A stretch of 64,000 nt of DNA from Marinilabiliaceae bacterium JC040 (lineage in GTDB: Bacteria; Bacteroidota; Bacteroidia; Bacteroidales; Marinifilaceae). Positions within the stretch are counted from its first letter, which is position 1; each line of letters opens with the position of its first letter. The stretch is taken from NCBI GenBank assembly GCA_022496785.1, contig SNAP01000002.1, positions 248,001-312,000 on the forward strand, read 5' to 3'. The position numbers and the translations under genes were made by a program. The notes under the pieces were generated by a model. The model was not told where the DNA came from, did not search any database, and saw only the letters and a program-made list of their open reading frames with translations. Below, in pieces: positions 1 to 9,686 of this stretch.

Positions 1-1
1 T

Positions 2-2368
2 GGGCTAGAAGTAGAAGGCCTTGAAAAGTATGAAGCTATTAAAGGTGGGTTAGATAAAGTCTTTATTGGAGAGGTGCTTACATGCGTACCTCACCCTAAT
101 TCTGATCACCTTAATATTACAACTGTTAATGTCGGTTTTGATGAACCTCTTCCTATCGTTTGTGGAGCAAGTAATGTTGCTGCTGGTCAGAAAGTTGTTG
201 TTGCTACAGTAGGCACAGTGCTTTACGACGGTGACGAATCTTTTACAATTAAAAAATCTAAACTTAGAGGTGAACCTTCTATGGGTATGATTTGTGCTGA
301 AGATGAATTAGGCTTAGGTGAATCTCACGAAGGTATTATGGTTCTTCCTGAGGATGCTGTAGTTGGTACTCCTGCTGCAGACTATTTTGATATATTCAGA
401 GATGATGTTATTCAAATAGGATTAACTCCTAACCGTATTGATGGTGGTTCACATATTGGGGTAGCTAGAGATTTAGTAGCTTATTTTAAGCAATTCGAAG
501 ACATAGATTATAAAACTCCTTCTGTTGATGATTTTAAAATAGATAATAACGATATAAATATCGATTTAGATATACAAACACCTGAAGCCTGTTCAAGATA
601 TTCTGGTGTTGCAGTGTCGGAATTAAAAGTTGAAGAATCTCCAGAATGGTTAAAAAATAGATTAAAAGCTATTGGTTTAAATCCAATAAATAATCTTGTA
701 GATATTAGTAATTACGTTCTTTTTGAAACAGGACAACCTTTGCATTTCTTTGATGCTGATAAGATTAAAGGTAATAAGATTGTTGTTAAGACTCTTGAGA
801 AAGGAACAAAATTCACAAGTCTTGATGAAGTAGAAAGAGAACTTCATGAAAATGATTTAATGATATGTGATTCAGAAGAACCTATGTGTATTGCTGGTGT
901 ATTCGGTGGTATTGATTCAGGTATTTCTGAGAACACAAAAAATGTGTTTATAGAATCTGCATCTTTCGATCCTGTTTATGTTCGTAAAACAGCTAGACGT
1001 TTTGGTTTAAATACTGATGCTTCTTTCCGTTTTGAAAGAGGAACAGATGCTAATGCAACAATTTACGCTCTTAAACGTGCAGCTTTACTTTTAAAAGAAC
1101 TTGCAGGTGGTAAAATTTCTTCTGATATAAAAGATTACTATCCAGTAAAAGCAGAACATTTTGAGGTTGAGGTAAAATATAGCCACGTAAACAGATTACT
1201 AGGTAAAGAATTAGGAAAAGATAAAATTAAAAACATACTTTCTTCTCTAGAAATGATTATAGAGAAAGAAGATGGAGATTTACTTTTATTAAAAGTTCCT
1301 CCTTATAGAGTAGATGTTAGAAGAGAGGCTGATGTTATCGAAGATATCTTAAGAATTTATGGTTTTAACAATATAGAAGTTCCATCTCAAGTACATTCTG
1401 TATTAAGTTACGCTAAGAATCCAGATGTTTATAAATTAAGAAATACTGTTTCTGATTTACTTGCAAGCAATGGTTTTAACGAGATTATGAATAACTCTTT
1501 AACTAAAATGAGTTATTATGAAAATATGGAATCATATAATCTTGATAATTGTGTAGCAATTGTTAATCCTTTAAGTAGTGATTTAAATTGCTTAAGAAGA
1601 AATCTTCTTTTCGGTGGTTTAGAATCAATTTCTTATAATATTAATAGAAAAAACACAAATCTACGCTTTTTCGAATTTGGTAAAGATTATTTCAAAATAG
1701 AAAAAGAGGGACAAGAAAAACCTGTAGATAAATATAACGAAGAAGAACATTTAGCTTTATTTATTTCTGGTAATAAAGAAAATGAGAATTGGAATTTAAA
1801 AGAAGAACCTACAAATTTCTTTAACTTAAAAGCTTATACAGAATTAGTTCTTTCTAAATTAGGTTTCTCAATTGATAGCCTTAAAGTAAAAGAAATTGAA
1901 TCTGATATATTCTCTGAAGGTTTAGCTTACTATAGAGGTAAAGTAAAATTGGTTGAATTCGGTCTTGTTAACCCAAAACAATTAAAGAAAACTGATGTTG
2001 AAAATGCTGTATTTTATGCAGACTTCTCTTGGTTCTCAATAATTAAAGAAATAAGTAAGAATAAAACAACATTTAAACCTATCTCTAAGTTTCCTGCTGT
2101 TAGAAGAGATTTAGCTTTATTAGTTGATAAATCGACTTCTTTCCAAGAAATTAAAAAGATAGCTAAGAATTGTGAAAAGAAATTCTTGAAAGCTGTTTCT
2201 ATTTTTGATGTTTATGAAAGTGATAGTTTAGGAGAAAATAAAAAATCGTATGCTATTAGCTTTATTCTTCAAGACGAAGAAAAAACATTAACAGATAAAC
2301 AAATTGATAAAATAATGCAGAAGTTTATTAAGAGTTTTGAAAAACAACTTAATGCAAGCATTAGATAA
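2..2368 (+). CDS. pheT: Phenylalanyl-tRNA synthetase beta subunit (5' end outside window)
   Basis: Large subunit of the alpha2-beta2 enzyme that charges tRNA-Phe in the cytoplasm. The open frame runs in from the window edge (first full codon at base 2, reading GLEVEG), so the GTG at 74 is internal and not the start. The 788 visible codons are close to the usual length of about 800-820 residues, so only around 30 N-terminal residues are missing. Order seen: EMAP/OB-like tRNA-binding domain (VFIGEVLTCVPHPNSDHLNI), B3/B4 editing region, B5 domain (PPYRVDVRREADVIEDILRI), the catalytic-like core, and a C-terminal FDX-ACB anticodon-binding domain starting near KFPAVRRDLALLVD. A strong hairpin terminator follows directly, so it ends a transcript. 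Confidence 0.97.
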   Translation, partial: GLEVEGLEKYEAIKGGLDKVFIGEVLTCVPHPNSDHLNITTVNVGFDEPLPIVCGASNVAAGQKVVVATVGTVLYDGDESFTIKKSKLRGEPSMGMICAEDELGLGESHEGIMVLPEDAVVGTPAADYFDIFRDDVIQIGLTPNRIDGGSHIGVARDLVAYFKQFEDIDYKTPSVDDFKIDNNDINIDLDIQTPEACSRYSGVAVSELKVEESPEWLKNRLKAIGLNPINNLVDISNYVLFETGQPLHFFDADKIKGNKIVVKTLEKGTKFTSLDEVERELHENDLMICDSEEPMCIAGVFGGIDSGISENTKNVFIESASFDPVYVRKTARRFGLNTDASFRFERGTDANATIYALKRAALLLKELAGGKISSDIKDYYPVKAEHFEVEVKYSHVNRLLGKELGKDKIKNILSSLEMIIEKEDGDLLLLKVPPYRVDVRREADVIEDILRIYGFNNIEVPSQVHSVLSYAKNPDVYKLRNTVSDLLASNGFNEIMNNSLTKMSYYENMESYNLDNCVAIVNPLSSDLNCLRRNLLFGGLESISYNINRKNTNLRFFEFGKDYFKIEKEGQEKPVDKYNEEEHLALFISGNKENENWNLKEEPTNFFNLKAYTELVLSKLGFSIDSLKVKEIESDIFSEGLAYYRGKVKLVEFGLVNPKQLKKTDVENAVFYADFSWFSIIKEISKNKTTFKPISKFPAVRRDLALLVDKSTSFQEIKKIAKNCEKKFLKAVSIFDVYESDSLGENKKSYAISFILQDEEKTLTDKQIDKIMQKFIKSFEKQLNASIR

Positions 2369-2377
2369 TATAATTAT

Positions 2378-2406
2378 AAAGGCCGTCAATTGACGGCCTT
2401 TTTTTT
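2378..2406 (+). terminator. Rho-independent terminator after pheT
   Basis: A perfect 24-base palindrome (AAAGGCCGTC-AATT-GACGGCCTTT, 2378-2401) runs into eight T residues. It lies 10 bases after the pheT stop. It may also help end the convergent gene on the minus strand, although the U-run in that direction is poor. Confidence 0.93.
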
Positions 2407-2455
2407 CTATATATTTCTATTACTACTATATATATGTTCAATATTATAATTGCTA

Positions 2456-4921
2456 TTATTTTATTGAAATTACTCCTGAGTTCGTTTTGTTGTATGCTTT
2501 TATAGTATTTGTATACGTAACTCTACATCCATTATGATCTGTAACAATAACCTTTACTCTATTGTTATTCCCTAATTTATTTATCTTCTTTGTTTTTGGA
2601 AAGTATTTTTCTAAATCTCTTGAATTAGTAATCTTATCTCCTGTTTGCTCAATATTATTTATATAGAAATCATAAGTAAATACATTTTCTTCCGCTGGAC
2701 TAACAGAATTAGAATCTAGCAAAACTGAGAAATTGTAATCATTTCCCATACATTCTTCATCTCTAAAATTATTACTATCTATTTGCATATCTATTTCTTT
2801 TAGAGTGAATGAATTTGTTGAAATAATATATCCATCTAGACTTACTGTAAGAGTGTAATCTCCAGGAGGCTTATTATATAAGCTTCTAGTTCTTGATCCA
2901 TCAGACCAAATCATATCTGCAGGATGCCAATATGGTAGACTTCTTCCACTATCACCATCTGCAAAGCTAGCTCCTACCGTATTCATTTCTCCTTTTGGAT
3001 TAATAGTATTACCACTACCCTCAAAGAAATTATAACCTGCTATTAATCCTGAATCAAAATCTGAATAATTCTTAAATTCTGTGTAATGCTTTGCTACTTG
3101 ATCGTCGCTTAAGGCCACTTTCCAGAATCCTACTTTTGAAAGATCTCCTAAGAATGTGTTTGAGGCCATTCCTGAACCATCAAAAACATATCCTCCTATA
3201 CATGCTGTAGATTCACTTCCATTATGATGTCCATATGAACTAACAGGTGTATGATCTGCAGTTTGTACAAGAACTCCATCAAAGTATAATTTATATTGCC
3301 TTCCTGTCCCTACAATTGCTATATAATGCCATGCTCCGTCATCTGGGTATCTATCTAAACCGTGACTGAAATGTACACCTCCTGCTGTTTCCGACCATAT
3401 GTGAAATTTATTTGTAGAATATATTCCAAATTCAACTACATTATCTTGACCAAAGAAAGAGTATTTCTTACCTGATACATAATCTGATTTTTTAAATCTA
3501 AACCACCCTTCCATCGTGAATTGAGAAAGATTGTCCATTATGTATTGGTTTGTTACTATTCTTTGACGTTTACCTGGTTTGTCAAAACTCACCTGACTTG
3601 TTAAATCAATTTTAATTTCACCATTAGACATTCCTTTACATGGATGTTTCATAGTAGCAGTTGGTTTCATACACTTCTCTGCTCCAGATATTGTTCTATC
3701 TGTCGATTTTTTCCCTATATAGAAATAAGAATCTGCATTATTTAAAGCAAGATATTCATCTCGAACACTAATATTGAAATATGGATTGCCATCACTATCA
3801 AATTGCATATTGATAGGAAAGGATCTTTTATATCCGTTTCTTAATGAACTATCATTATCAAAAAAGATGTAATATTGTTCACTTGTATCTGAGTATTCTG
3901 CTTTATTCAATCTTACATACATACCAAAAGTATTAAGATTGTAGTTTGATGTTCTTTGAACTTTCCATATTAATTCTGACTTTGCATATAAATGTCCAGA
4001 ATTATCATATTCACTTACTAAATTTTCTACATTCTTTCCATTACTTGCAATTATAATAAATGATTTGTCTGTTGTAAAATATGGCTGAGTAAACCCATGA
4101 GGTGTTCCATAAGTAGAATGAACATCTCTATTTAAACAAGAATATGTATTATTTGTAGAAATTGTAATCCTACCATCACTATCTATCAATTCACTTGATG
4201 TTGAAATTCTTTGAAGAAAATTATATTTATCCCACCTACCTAAAGCAATTATATTGTGTTTATATTCTGAACTTATATCATATAAAGATCTTCCATCCAT
4301 AATATAGTTACTTGAATATGTTTTGCCGTATTTTAAATGTAAGTAGGTATTTATTTCACTTGCCTTAGTATTACTTGAATTAAGTATTATTTCTAATATC
4401 TTTCCATTGAATCTTCTTCCTATTCTAATATTCTTATCGTAATAACCTCCACTTATATTTATCAATTTATTATTTTTTCTTTGAGAAATCACAAGATCGC
4501 CACTTGAATTTAAATAAGCAGAATATAGATATAAATCTCTCATTCGATAAGGGAAATAAGAATAATCTTGATCTACATAATTACTACTAGTAAAACTCAT
4601 AGCTGGGTAAAAATTCATTGCAGATTTAGTATAATTAATTCTAACTCCACCCATGTTTACACCATACCATGAATTACTACTATATCTATCGTATAGAGGT
4701 TTTAACCAAACTTGACTATTAATATTATTAATATAAATATCCCAATCATCTAGAAGATTTTCAGGAGAAAACCATAAGATATTGTTATTGATTGTTGGAG
4801 TTCTCAAACTAAAGTTTCTGGTATTTCTATGAATTATTTCAACAGATCCTTTTGTACTAGCACTATTAAAAATAAATAGTATCAGAACTAAAATTCTTAA
4901 AATATTAGAAATCATATACAC
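2456..4921 (-). CDS. Exported LamG-domain protein with SprB-like repeat (paralog 1)
   Basis: 821-residue predicted secreted or surface protein. It has an N-terminal hydrophobic signal segment (about residues 5-23). The N-terminal half resembles the Bacteroidota module that carries a 'NTYLHLKYG' signature and an 'IIALGRWD' motif (DUF8202-like, recognised by eye). A cysteine-containing 'HPCKGMSNGEIKID' segment typical of the start of a SprB repeat is followed by a LamG/concanavalin-like domain (FTMEGWFRFKK, WHYIAIVG, YKLYFDGVLV, IGGYVFDG), and then by what looks like the rest of the SprB repeat (IWSDGSRTRSL, PPGDYTLTVS). It ends shortly after a 'DHNGC' motif with no recognisable type IX sorting domain. 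The next gene (5076-7469) has the same architecture. Likely an adhesin or carbohydrate-binding surface protein; ligand unknown. Confidence 0.75.
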   Translation of the reverse strand: MYMISNILRILVLILFIFNSASTKGSVEIIHRNTRNFSLRTPTINNNILWFSPENLLDDWDIYINNINSQVWLKPLYDRYSSNSWYGVNMGGVRINYTKSAMNFYPAMSFTSSNYVDQDYSYFPYRMRDLYLYSAYLNSSGDLVISQRKNNKLINISGGYYDKNIRIGRRFNGKILEIILNSSNTKASEINTYLHLKYGKTYSSNYIMDGRSLYDISSEYKHNIIALGRWDKYNFLQRISTSSELIDSDGRITISTNNTYSCLNRDVHSTYGTPHGFTQPYFTTDKSFIIIASNGKNVENLVSEYDNSGHLYAKSELIWKVQRTSNYNLNTFGMYVRLNKAEYSDTSEQYYIFFDNDSSLRNGYKRSFPINMQFDSDGNPYFNISVRDEYLALNNADSYFYIGKKSTDRTISGAEKCMKPTATMKHPCKGMSNGEIKIDLTSQVSFDKPGKRQRIVTNQYIMDNLSQFTMEGWFRFKKSDYVSGKKYSFFGQDNVVEFGIYSTNKFHIWSETAGGVHFSHGLDRYPDDGAWHYIAIVGTGRQYKLYFDGVLVQTADHTPVSSYGHHNGSESTACIGGYVFDGSGMASNTFLGDLSKVGFWKVALSDDQVAKHYTEFKNYSDFDSGLIAGYNFFEGSGNTINPKGEMNTVGASFADGDSGRSLPYWHPADMIWSDGSRTRSLYNKPPGDYTLTVSLDGYIISTNSFTLKEIDMQIDSNNFRDEECMGNDYNFSVLLDSNSVSPAEENVFTYDFYINNIEQTGDKITNSRDLEKYFPKTKKINKLGNNNRVKVIVTDHNGCRVTYTNTIKAYNKTNSGVISIK

Positions 4922-5075
4922 GTTGTTTTACTAAGTTAATAACGATTTTGCCCATTAATTATTATAAACGAAGTAAAGAAAATGCAAATAATTAGTAATT
5001 ACTATCTATTCTTGATTAAAGAACTATTTATCATGATTAAATACACAAATAATCTGACTAAAATTTTAGATCTAC

Positions 5076-7469
5076 CTATATCTTAATTGATATCTTTTTA
5101 GATTGTACAATTTTGTGAACATTTACTATATAATCTAATTTTATACTACATGAATTATTATCTATTATTTCTATTTTAAAATGTACCTCTCCATTGTGCT
5201 GATTATTATATAACAACTCTTCACCACTGTTCTCTAAGAAACTCTCTGTTAACTTATTCGTTTTATTTATCTCGCGCCTTAATTTATCATCTTCTATAAA
5301 TTTATATGTAAATATATTCTGATTTACATATTCTGAAATTGTTGATTTATTAATCTTTACACCAAAATTACAGATATCATGCTCACAACATTCCCCTACC
5401 ACATCGACTAAAGATGCTTCCAATGATGTTTCCTTAAGAGAAAATTTTAATTCTTTTTCTTTTATTCCATTCATACTAATAGAAAGATTATATGATTTAG
5501 ATTTACTAAGATCATGTCTTTCTATGATATTTGTTTGACTTTTATCTTTCCAATGTATTTGATACTTATAAAGATATTGAATAGGATCATTACTTATAAA
5601 TTTTGCTTTTGATTGAATTTTTGAACTTATAGGTATAATCTTATTTTCAGAATCAATATCATTAAATGCATAAGCAGATATTAATCTATTATCTTTTCTA
5701 TCATACTGATATTTTGTATTATACATTTGTTTCATCTCTCTTTCACCTAGTACTGTATTCCACAATCCCACTCTAAGTATATAACCACTAAAGAAATCGT
5801 TGTAATTAGTTATTTTCCCTCCAATACAAAAATGATTATTTTTGTTGGTATACTGAAGTTCATTTATAATTTTTCTATATTTCAAAATTCCATCAATATA
5901 AAATTTCATTCTATTTTTTGATACTGTTAAAGCTATATGGTGTAAAAGACCATCGTTTGGATATTCATTAATACTACATAAATAAGTTATTTTTCCATTA
6001 TGAAATGAACAAAAATAATTCCCTGATATTCCAATAGAAATATAAGATTTTTGCCCAAGTAAGAAATACATTTTTTGATCATTTATATCGCATTTTCTGA
6101 TTCCAAAAAGACCTTCTAAGGTATAGCCATTTTCACTTTTAGGAATACTAAAATTACAATCAATATATTCGCTAGTATTAGTTTTATTTAAAATTATAGG
6201 ATTATCTATAAGAACTTTAGCATATCCATTATTTTTACCTTTACAAGGATTCATTAGTTTTAAATGACAATCAAGATGAGATTTTATGGAAGTATATGAA
6301 TCTTTACAAGCAAAATATATATACTCACCCCTCTTAAAATCATTTGAATTGATGGTTACAGACTTATATTTATCATTTTTATTTGTATAATATATATCTA
6401 CTTCTTTTATATATCCATTGTTAGGATTATCATCTTTGTCTATTATTACTTTATAAGAATCCATATTCTCTGGAGTTTTAATTTTTAAAACTACATTATT
6501 GATATCTCGGTTATAGAATCCTCCTTCAGTAATATATCTCCATTTTCTTTTTAAAACTTTGTATCCTTTATCTATTGATTTATCTACATCAAAATTCTTA
6601 CCATTACTTGCAAAAAATAAATATGAATTCTCATTAAAGAAATTACAAAGATTGTTATTGTCTTTGGTATTGTTAATAGATACAATAAGATCTCCTATTT
6701 CATTCTCTGTATTTACAGAGTGAGAGATTCCTTGAGATAAGGTATAGTCTATATTTTCATAATTGAATTTCATATTCCCTAGAGCAAATATATCTTTAGA
6801 ATATTCTTCTCTTGATTTAAAAATTGTCTTTTCTGTATATCTATTTGAATAATTAATCTTCTTCAGGATTTTATAATCTTTTCCTGAATTTGATATTCCA
6901 TACTTTAAATTAAAATAGATATTTAAACCAATATCACTTAATCTTGGATTAGTTAACATTACTTCAGATATTTCTCCTTTGAAGTCATCCCCTAAGTGAA
7001 GAGATTTATAATATCTATAGCCATCAGAAGACCATCTTTTCTTAAGTATCTTTGTATTATTGTTTGTTATAGAAAACTTTCCATTCTCATTTCTTATAAC
7101 AGCATACATATTTGCATTATCAATATCAGGGAACTGCCTATAAGTTTTTATATACGTAAAATCTCCATTAAATCTCAAAGTAGAATAAAAGTTGATATTT
7201 CCATTATTATTTGTTTGGTCAATTTTCCCATCTAAAATATAATCTCCTGATCCATATTCATCTATTTTCATAGATATTCTATTATAATCGTATGACAAAG
7301 AAGCCATATCAATATTTAATAATACATGCTTTAACCTATATGGAGGTGTATTTTTACTTGGATTATAATTATTACTAATTAAATATGTACTCGAATTTGC
7401 ATATAATAGCAAATTAGTATTCATAAAGATGAATAAATAAAGAATAGTTGTTTTTAAAATCAATCTCAT
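5076..7469 (-). CDS. Exported LamG-domain protein with SprB-like repeat (paralog 2)
   Basis: 797-residue diverged tandem paralog of the neighbouring 2456-4921 gene, with the same order of parts: signal peptide (about residues 1-25), a 'NIYFNLKYG' module with 'IFALGNMKF', a split SprB-like repeat (MNPCKGKNNGYAKV and later IHWKDKSQTN), and a LamG-like domain between the two halves (YTLEGLFGIRK, LHHIALTVS, MKFYIDGILK, FCIGGKI). It also ends just past a 'DNNSC' motif in ...KISIKI without a sorting domain. The LamG core is more degenerate than in paralog 1. Probably arose by local duplication; a surface role is inferred, the ligand is unknown. Confidence 0.72.
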   Translation of the reverse strand: MRLILKTTILYLFIFMNTNLLLYANSSTYLISNNYNPSKNTPPYRLKHVLLNIDMASLSYDYNRISMKIDEYGSGDYILDGKIDQTNNNGNINFYSTLRFNGDFTYIKTYRQFPDIDNANMYAVIRNENGKFSITNNNTKILKKRWSSDGYRYYKSLHLGDDFKGEISEVMLTNPRLSDIGLNIYFNLKYGISNSGKDYKILKKINYSNRYTEKTIFKSREEYSKDIFALGNMKFNYENIDYTLSQGISHSVNTENEIGDLIVSINNTKDNNNLCNFFNENSYLFFASNGKNFDVDKSIDKGYKVLKRKWRYITEGGFYNRDINNVVLKIKTPENMDSYKVIIDKDDNPNNGYIKEVDIYYTNKNDKYKSVTINSNDFKRGEYIYFACKDSYTSIKSHLDCHLKLMNPCKGKNNGYAKVLIDNPIILNKTNTSEYIDCNFSIPKSENGYTLEGLFGIRKCDINDQKMYFLLGQKSYISIGISGNYFCSFHNGKITYLCSINEYPNDGLLHHIALTVSKNRMKFYIDGILKYRKIINELQYTNKNNHFCIGGKITNYNDFFSGYILRVGLWNTVLGEREMKQMYNTKYQYDRKDNRLISAYAFNDIDSENKIIPISSKIQSKAKFISNDPIQYLYKYQIHWKDKSQTNIIERHDLSKSKSYNLSISMNGIKEKELKFSLKETSLEASLVDVVGECCEHDICNFGVKINKSTISEYVNQNIFTYKFIEDDKLRREINKTNKLTESFLENSGEELLYNNQHNGEVHFKIEIIDNNSCSIKLDYIVNVHKIVQSKKISIKI

Positions 7470-7566
7470 TGCGTGTTATAATTATTTTATTAAATATTTA
7501 TAAGTCAAATATATAAAATTATAACGTCTACAAGTAATTGATTTATATTATTCTTTAGAATTTATT

Positions 7567-7600
7567 ACAAAAAAAAGGTTACATAAACATGCAACCTTAT
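7567..7600 (-). terminator. Terminator after GIN-domain gene 1
   Basis: Read on the minus strand, the stem AAGGTTGCAT / ATGTAACCTT (one G-U pair) with a four-base loop is followed by an uninterrupted run of T. It lies about 20 bases past the stop of the 7619-8500 gene and separates the GIN-domain genes from the LamG genes. Confidence 0.85.
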
Positions 7601-7618
7601 ATATTTATAATTAATAAT

Positions 7619-8500
7619 TTACTTTCCTATAACAAATCCATCCATTTTAACATTTCCTGAAGATTTATTATTAAATTTAAATTTCTTTGAGTGACCTAAT
7701 AAATATACATTACCACAAGATTTAGTTGTTAAAATCAGATTCTTTAAATCACAATTTAAATTGACATTTGTTATTGAATTGAATGTAATATCTAAACTAC
7801 CACTACTATTAGACATAAAATCAAATTCATTAGATTTATTACAATCTACTACTGCTGTTTCAAATTTTAAATTTAAATTGACATTCTCTGATGCCTTTGT
7901 TTTAAATCTAAAATCTTTTACACTTCCTTTTACAATACATTTATCAATTGAATTTAATCTTGCTTCAAACTTCTGAGCATTAATATCCATCTTAAAATCT
8001 GGAATAGATGAGAATTTTGCAACACCTTGATTTATTCTAAAATTCTTTAATAATGCTTTATCAGATGTTTCTAATTTTAGATCTATTTTATTGAAACTTA
8101 AATTATTTAAACACACATCGTTACACTTTGATATGTTTAATTTAAAATCTCTAAGGTTTAAGTTAGTGAATATCACTTTCTTACAACCTTCTACAACAAA
8201 ATCTCTTAGCTTATGTATAGTAATACATATCTGAACTCCTTGCTCATTTATTGTATTCTTCTTTATCCTCATTTTAAAACATTTTCCATCTTGCCCAACT
8301 TGAATGTATTTTGCATAAGCTTCATGATATTTTACAATTACACTTTCCATATCCCCTTCCCTTACCATAACATCATCAAAAGACGATAATTCAAGCTTGC
8401 TGAAACCTGTAAGAGTATAAGTCTTTTCAACTAATTGCCCTTTCATATTCAATGTAAAAATGGTACTTAATACAAAAATTAAAAATATACTTTTATTCAT
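7619..8500 (-). CDS. Exported GIN-domain (DUF2807) protein 1
   Basis: 293-residue protein with a signal peptide (MNKSIFLIFVLSTIFTLNMKG). The mature part fits the head GIN / DUF2807 family: an opening 'KTYTLTGFSKLELSSFDDVMVREGD...SVIVKYHE' strand set followed by short beta-strand repeats rich in Asn, Lys, Ser and Leu ('DVCLNNLSFNKIDLKLETSDKALLKNF') that suggest a right-handed beta-solenoid. The family is common in Bacteroidota and is often annotated as a putative auto-transporter adhesin, but its function is not established. Next to a second family member (8683-9558), with its own terminator. Confidence 0.8.
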   Translation of the reverse strand: MNKSIFLIFVLSTIFTLNMKGQLVEKTYTLTGFSKLELSSFDDVMVREGDMESVIVKYHEAYAKYIQVGQDGKCFKMRIKKNTINEQGVQICITIHKLRDFVVEGCKKVIFTNLNLRDFKLNISKCNDVCLNNLSFNKIDLKLETSDKALLKNFRINQGVAKFSSIPDFKMDINAQKFEARLNSIDKCIVKGSVKDFRFKTKASENVNLNLKFETAVVDCNKSNEFDFMSNSSGSLDITFNSITNVNLNCDLKNLILTTKSCGNVYLLGHSKKFKFNNKSSGNVKMDGFVIGK

Positions 8501-8682
8501 ACTGCTACTTTTTTATTTTTACTTTCTTTTTCATAAATATACAAAAAAATGTTAACGTTTGAATAAAATAATGAAATATATAACGGACTATTTACAGAAA
8601 AAATTACTTTTTGTATAAACTATATTATAATAGATTCTCTAACTATCATACTTAAATTAGAGTTAATAATATTTAAAATGAT

Positions 8683-9558
8683 CTATTTATGATTATATGT
8701 AAAACATTCCATATTACATTTATCTACTCCTAAATTATTATAAATAAATTTAGAAGATTCTCCTACTAGATATAAATCGTTACAACTCGATGTGTTTAAT
8801 ATAAATTTGTTTAACTTTCCTCCAATAACTATTTTCTTAGAGTAGCATATAGATAAATCGAGGTCTTTTGATGTATTTGCTGAAAGCTTAAAAATATTAG
8901 CACACTTACTCGATATAATAGCTTTATCAAAAGATGCATCTACATTTACCTCATCAATAGTTGAAAATGATAATGAAAGATTTGAAATTTTACCTTTTAT
9001 ATTTACATCATCAGAGGCTTTTATACCCATCTTTATACTTTTAGAAGATAAAAATAAAGCCACATCCTTACAAGCTGCTATTTTTAGATGCCCTATATTT
9101 ATATTCACATTACTGAAAACTATATTATCTGAAGATTTCAGATAAAAATCTCCACTTGATAAAGTTATATTGTCTAGATAAATATTATTACAAGAGGATA
9201 TCAATAAATCTAAACTGTCTATATCAATATTATTCAACTTGATATCTCCACAGTTGATTATTTTAAGACTCTTCATTTCTTTTATTGATATAAATAATTT
9301 AGGAGATTGCTTTGGTATTCTGTTTGCATCAATATAGATATGAATATTATCATCATTCTTATCAATCTTTATATAACGTTTATATTCCTCTTCGTAAACT
9401 ATTCTTACACTTTCTTCTTCCCCTTTTGATATTATAATATCCCCAAAAGATTCTATTTTGAATTTTACTAGATTATTTATATCAATTTTTCTTTCTATTG
9501 TTTGAGCACCTACCATTTCACTCATAAAGATGAAAAGGATAATACATAATGTTCTCAT
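8683..9558 (-). CDS. Exported GIN-domain (DUF2807) protein 2
   Basis: 291-residue paralog of 7619-8500, with signal peptide MRTLCIILFIFMSEMVGAQ, the same N-terminal pattern (IDINNLVKFKIESFGDIIISKGE..SVRIVYEEEYKRYIKI) and the same repeating short strands (LKSSDNIVFSNVNINIGHLKIAACKD). A 182-base AT-rich gap separates the two genes, so they may be transcribed separately. A TACATTTG minus-strand -7 box lies upstream (9597-9604). Likely cell-envelope associated; precise role unknown. Confidence 0.8.
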   Translation of the reverse strand: MRTLCIILFIFMSEMVGAQTIERKIDINNLVKFKIESFGDIIISKGEEESVRIVYEEEYKRYIKIDKNDDNIHIYIDANRIPKQSPKLFISIKEMKSLKIINCGDIKLNNIDIDSLDLLISSCNNIYLDNITLSSGDFYLKSSDNIVFSNVNINIGHLKIAACKDVALFLSSKSIKMGIKASDDVNIKGKISNLSLSFSTIDEVNVDASFDKAIISSKCANIFKLSANTSKDLDLSICYSKKIVIGGKLNKFILNTSSCNDLYLVGESSKFIYNNLGVDKCNMECFTYNHK

Positions 9559-9596
9559 ATAAATGCGTTTTAATTAATTTAATACATATTGTAAAA

Positions 9597-9604
9597 CAAA
9601 TGTA
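9597..9604 (-). promoter_or_regulatory. Bacteroidota -7 box (TACATTTG) for GIN-domain gene 2
   Basis: Exact TAnnTTTG match on the minus strand, 38 bases before the ATG at 9558. No well-spaced TTTG -33 element: the nearest TTG on that strand is only 15 bases upstream. Confidence 0.5.
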
Positions 9605-9674
9605 TGAATAAAAACAATACAAGGGTAAAAGAAATATGTACCCCTAATATGTATATTTTATAACTTTCTTTACT

Positions 9675-9682
9675 TACTTTTG
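9675..9682 (+). promoter_or_regulatory. -7 box (TACTTTTG) immediately before ygiQ
   Basis: Exact TAnnTTTG match ending four bases before the ygiQ ATG (9687). With the usual initiation 5-7 bases past the box, the transcript would begin at or next to the start codon, suggesting a leaderless or near-leaderless mRNA. No clear -33 TTG. Confidence 0.55.
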
Positions 9683-9686
9683 CAGA

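Noticed and set aside
6996-7235. Plus-strand 79-residue reading frame inside the second LamG gene
   Set aside because: Lies wholly antisense within a well-supported coding gene, has no family features and no promoter.
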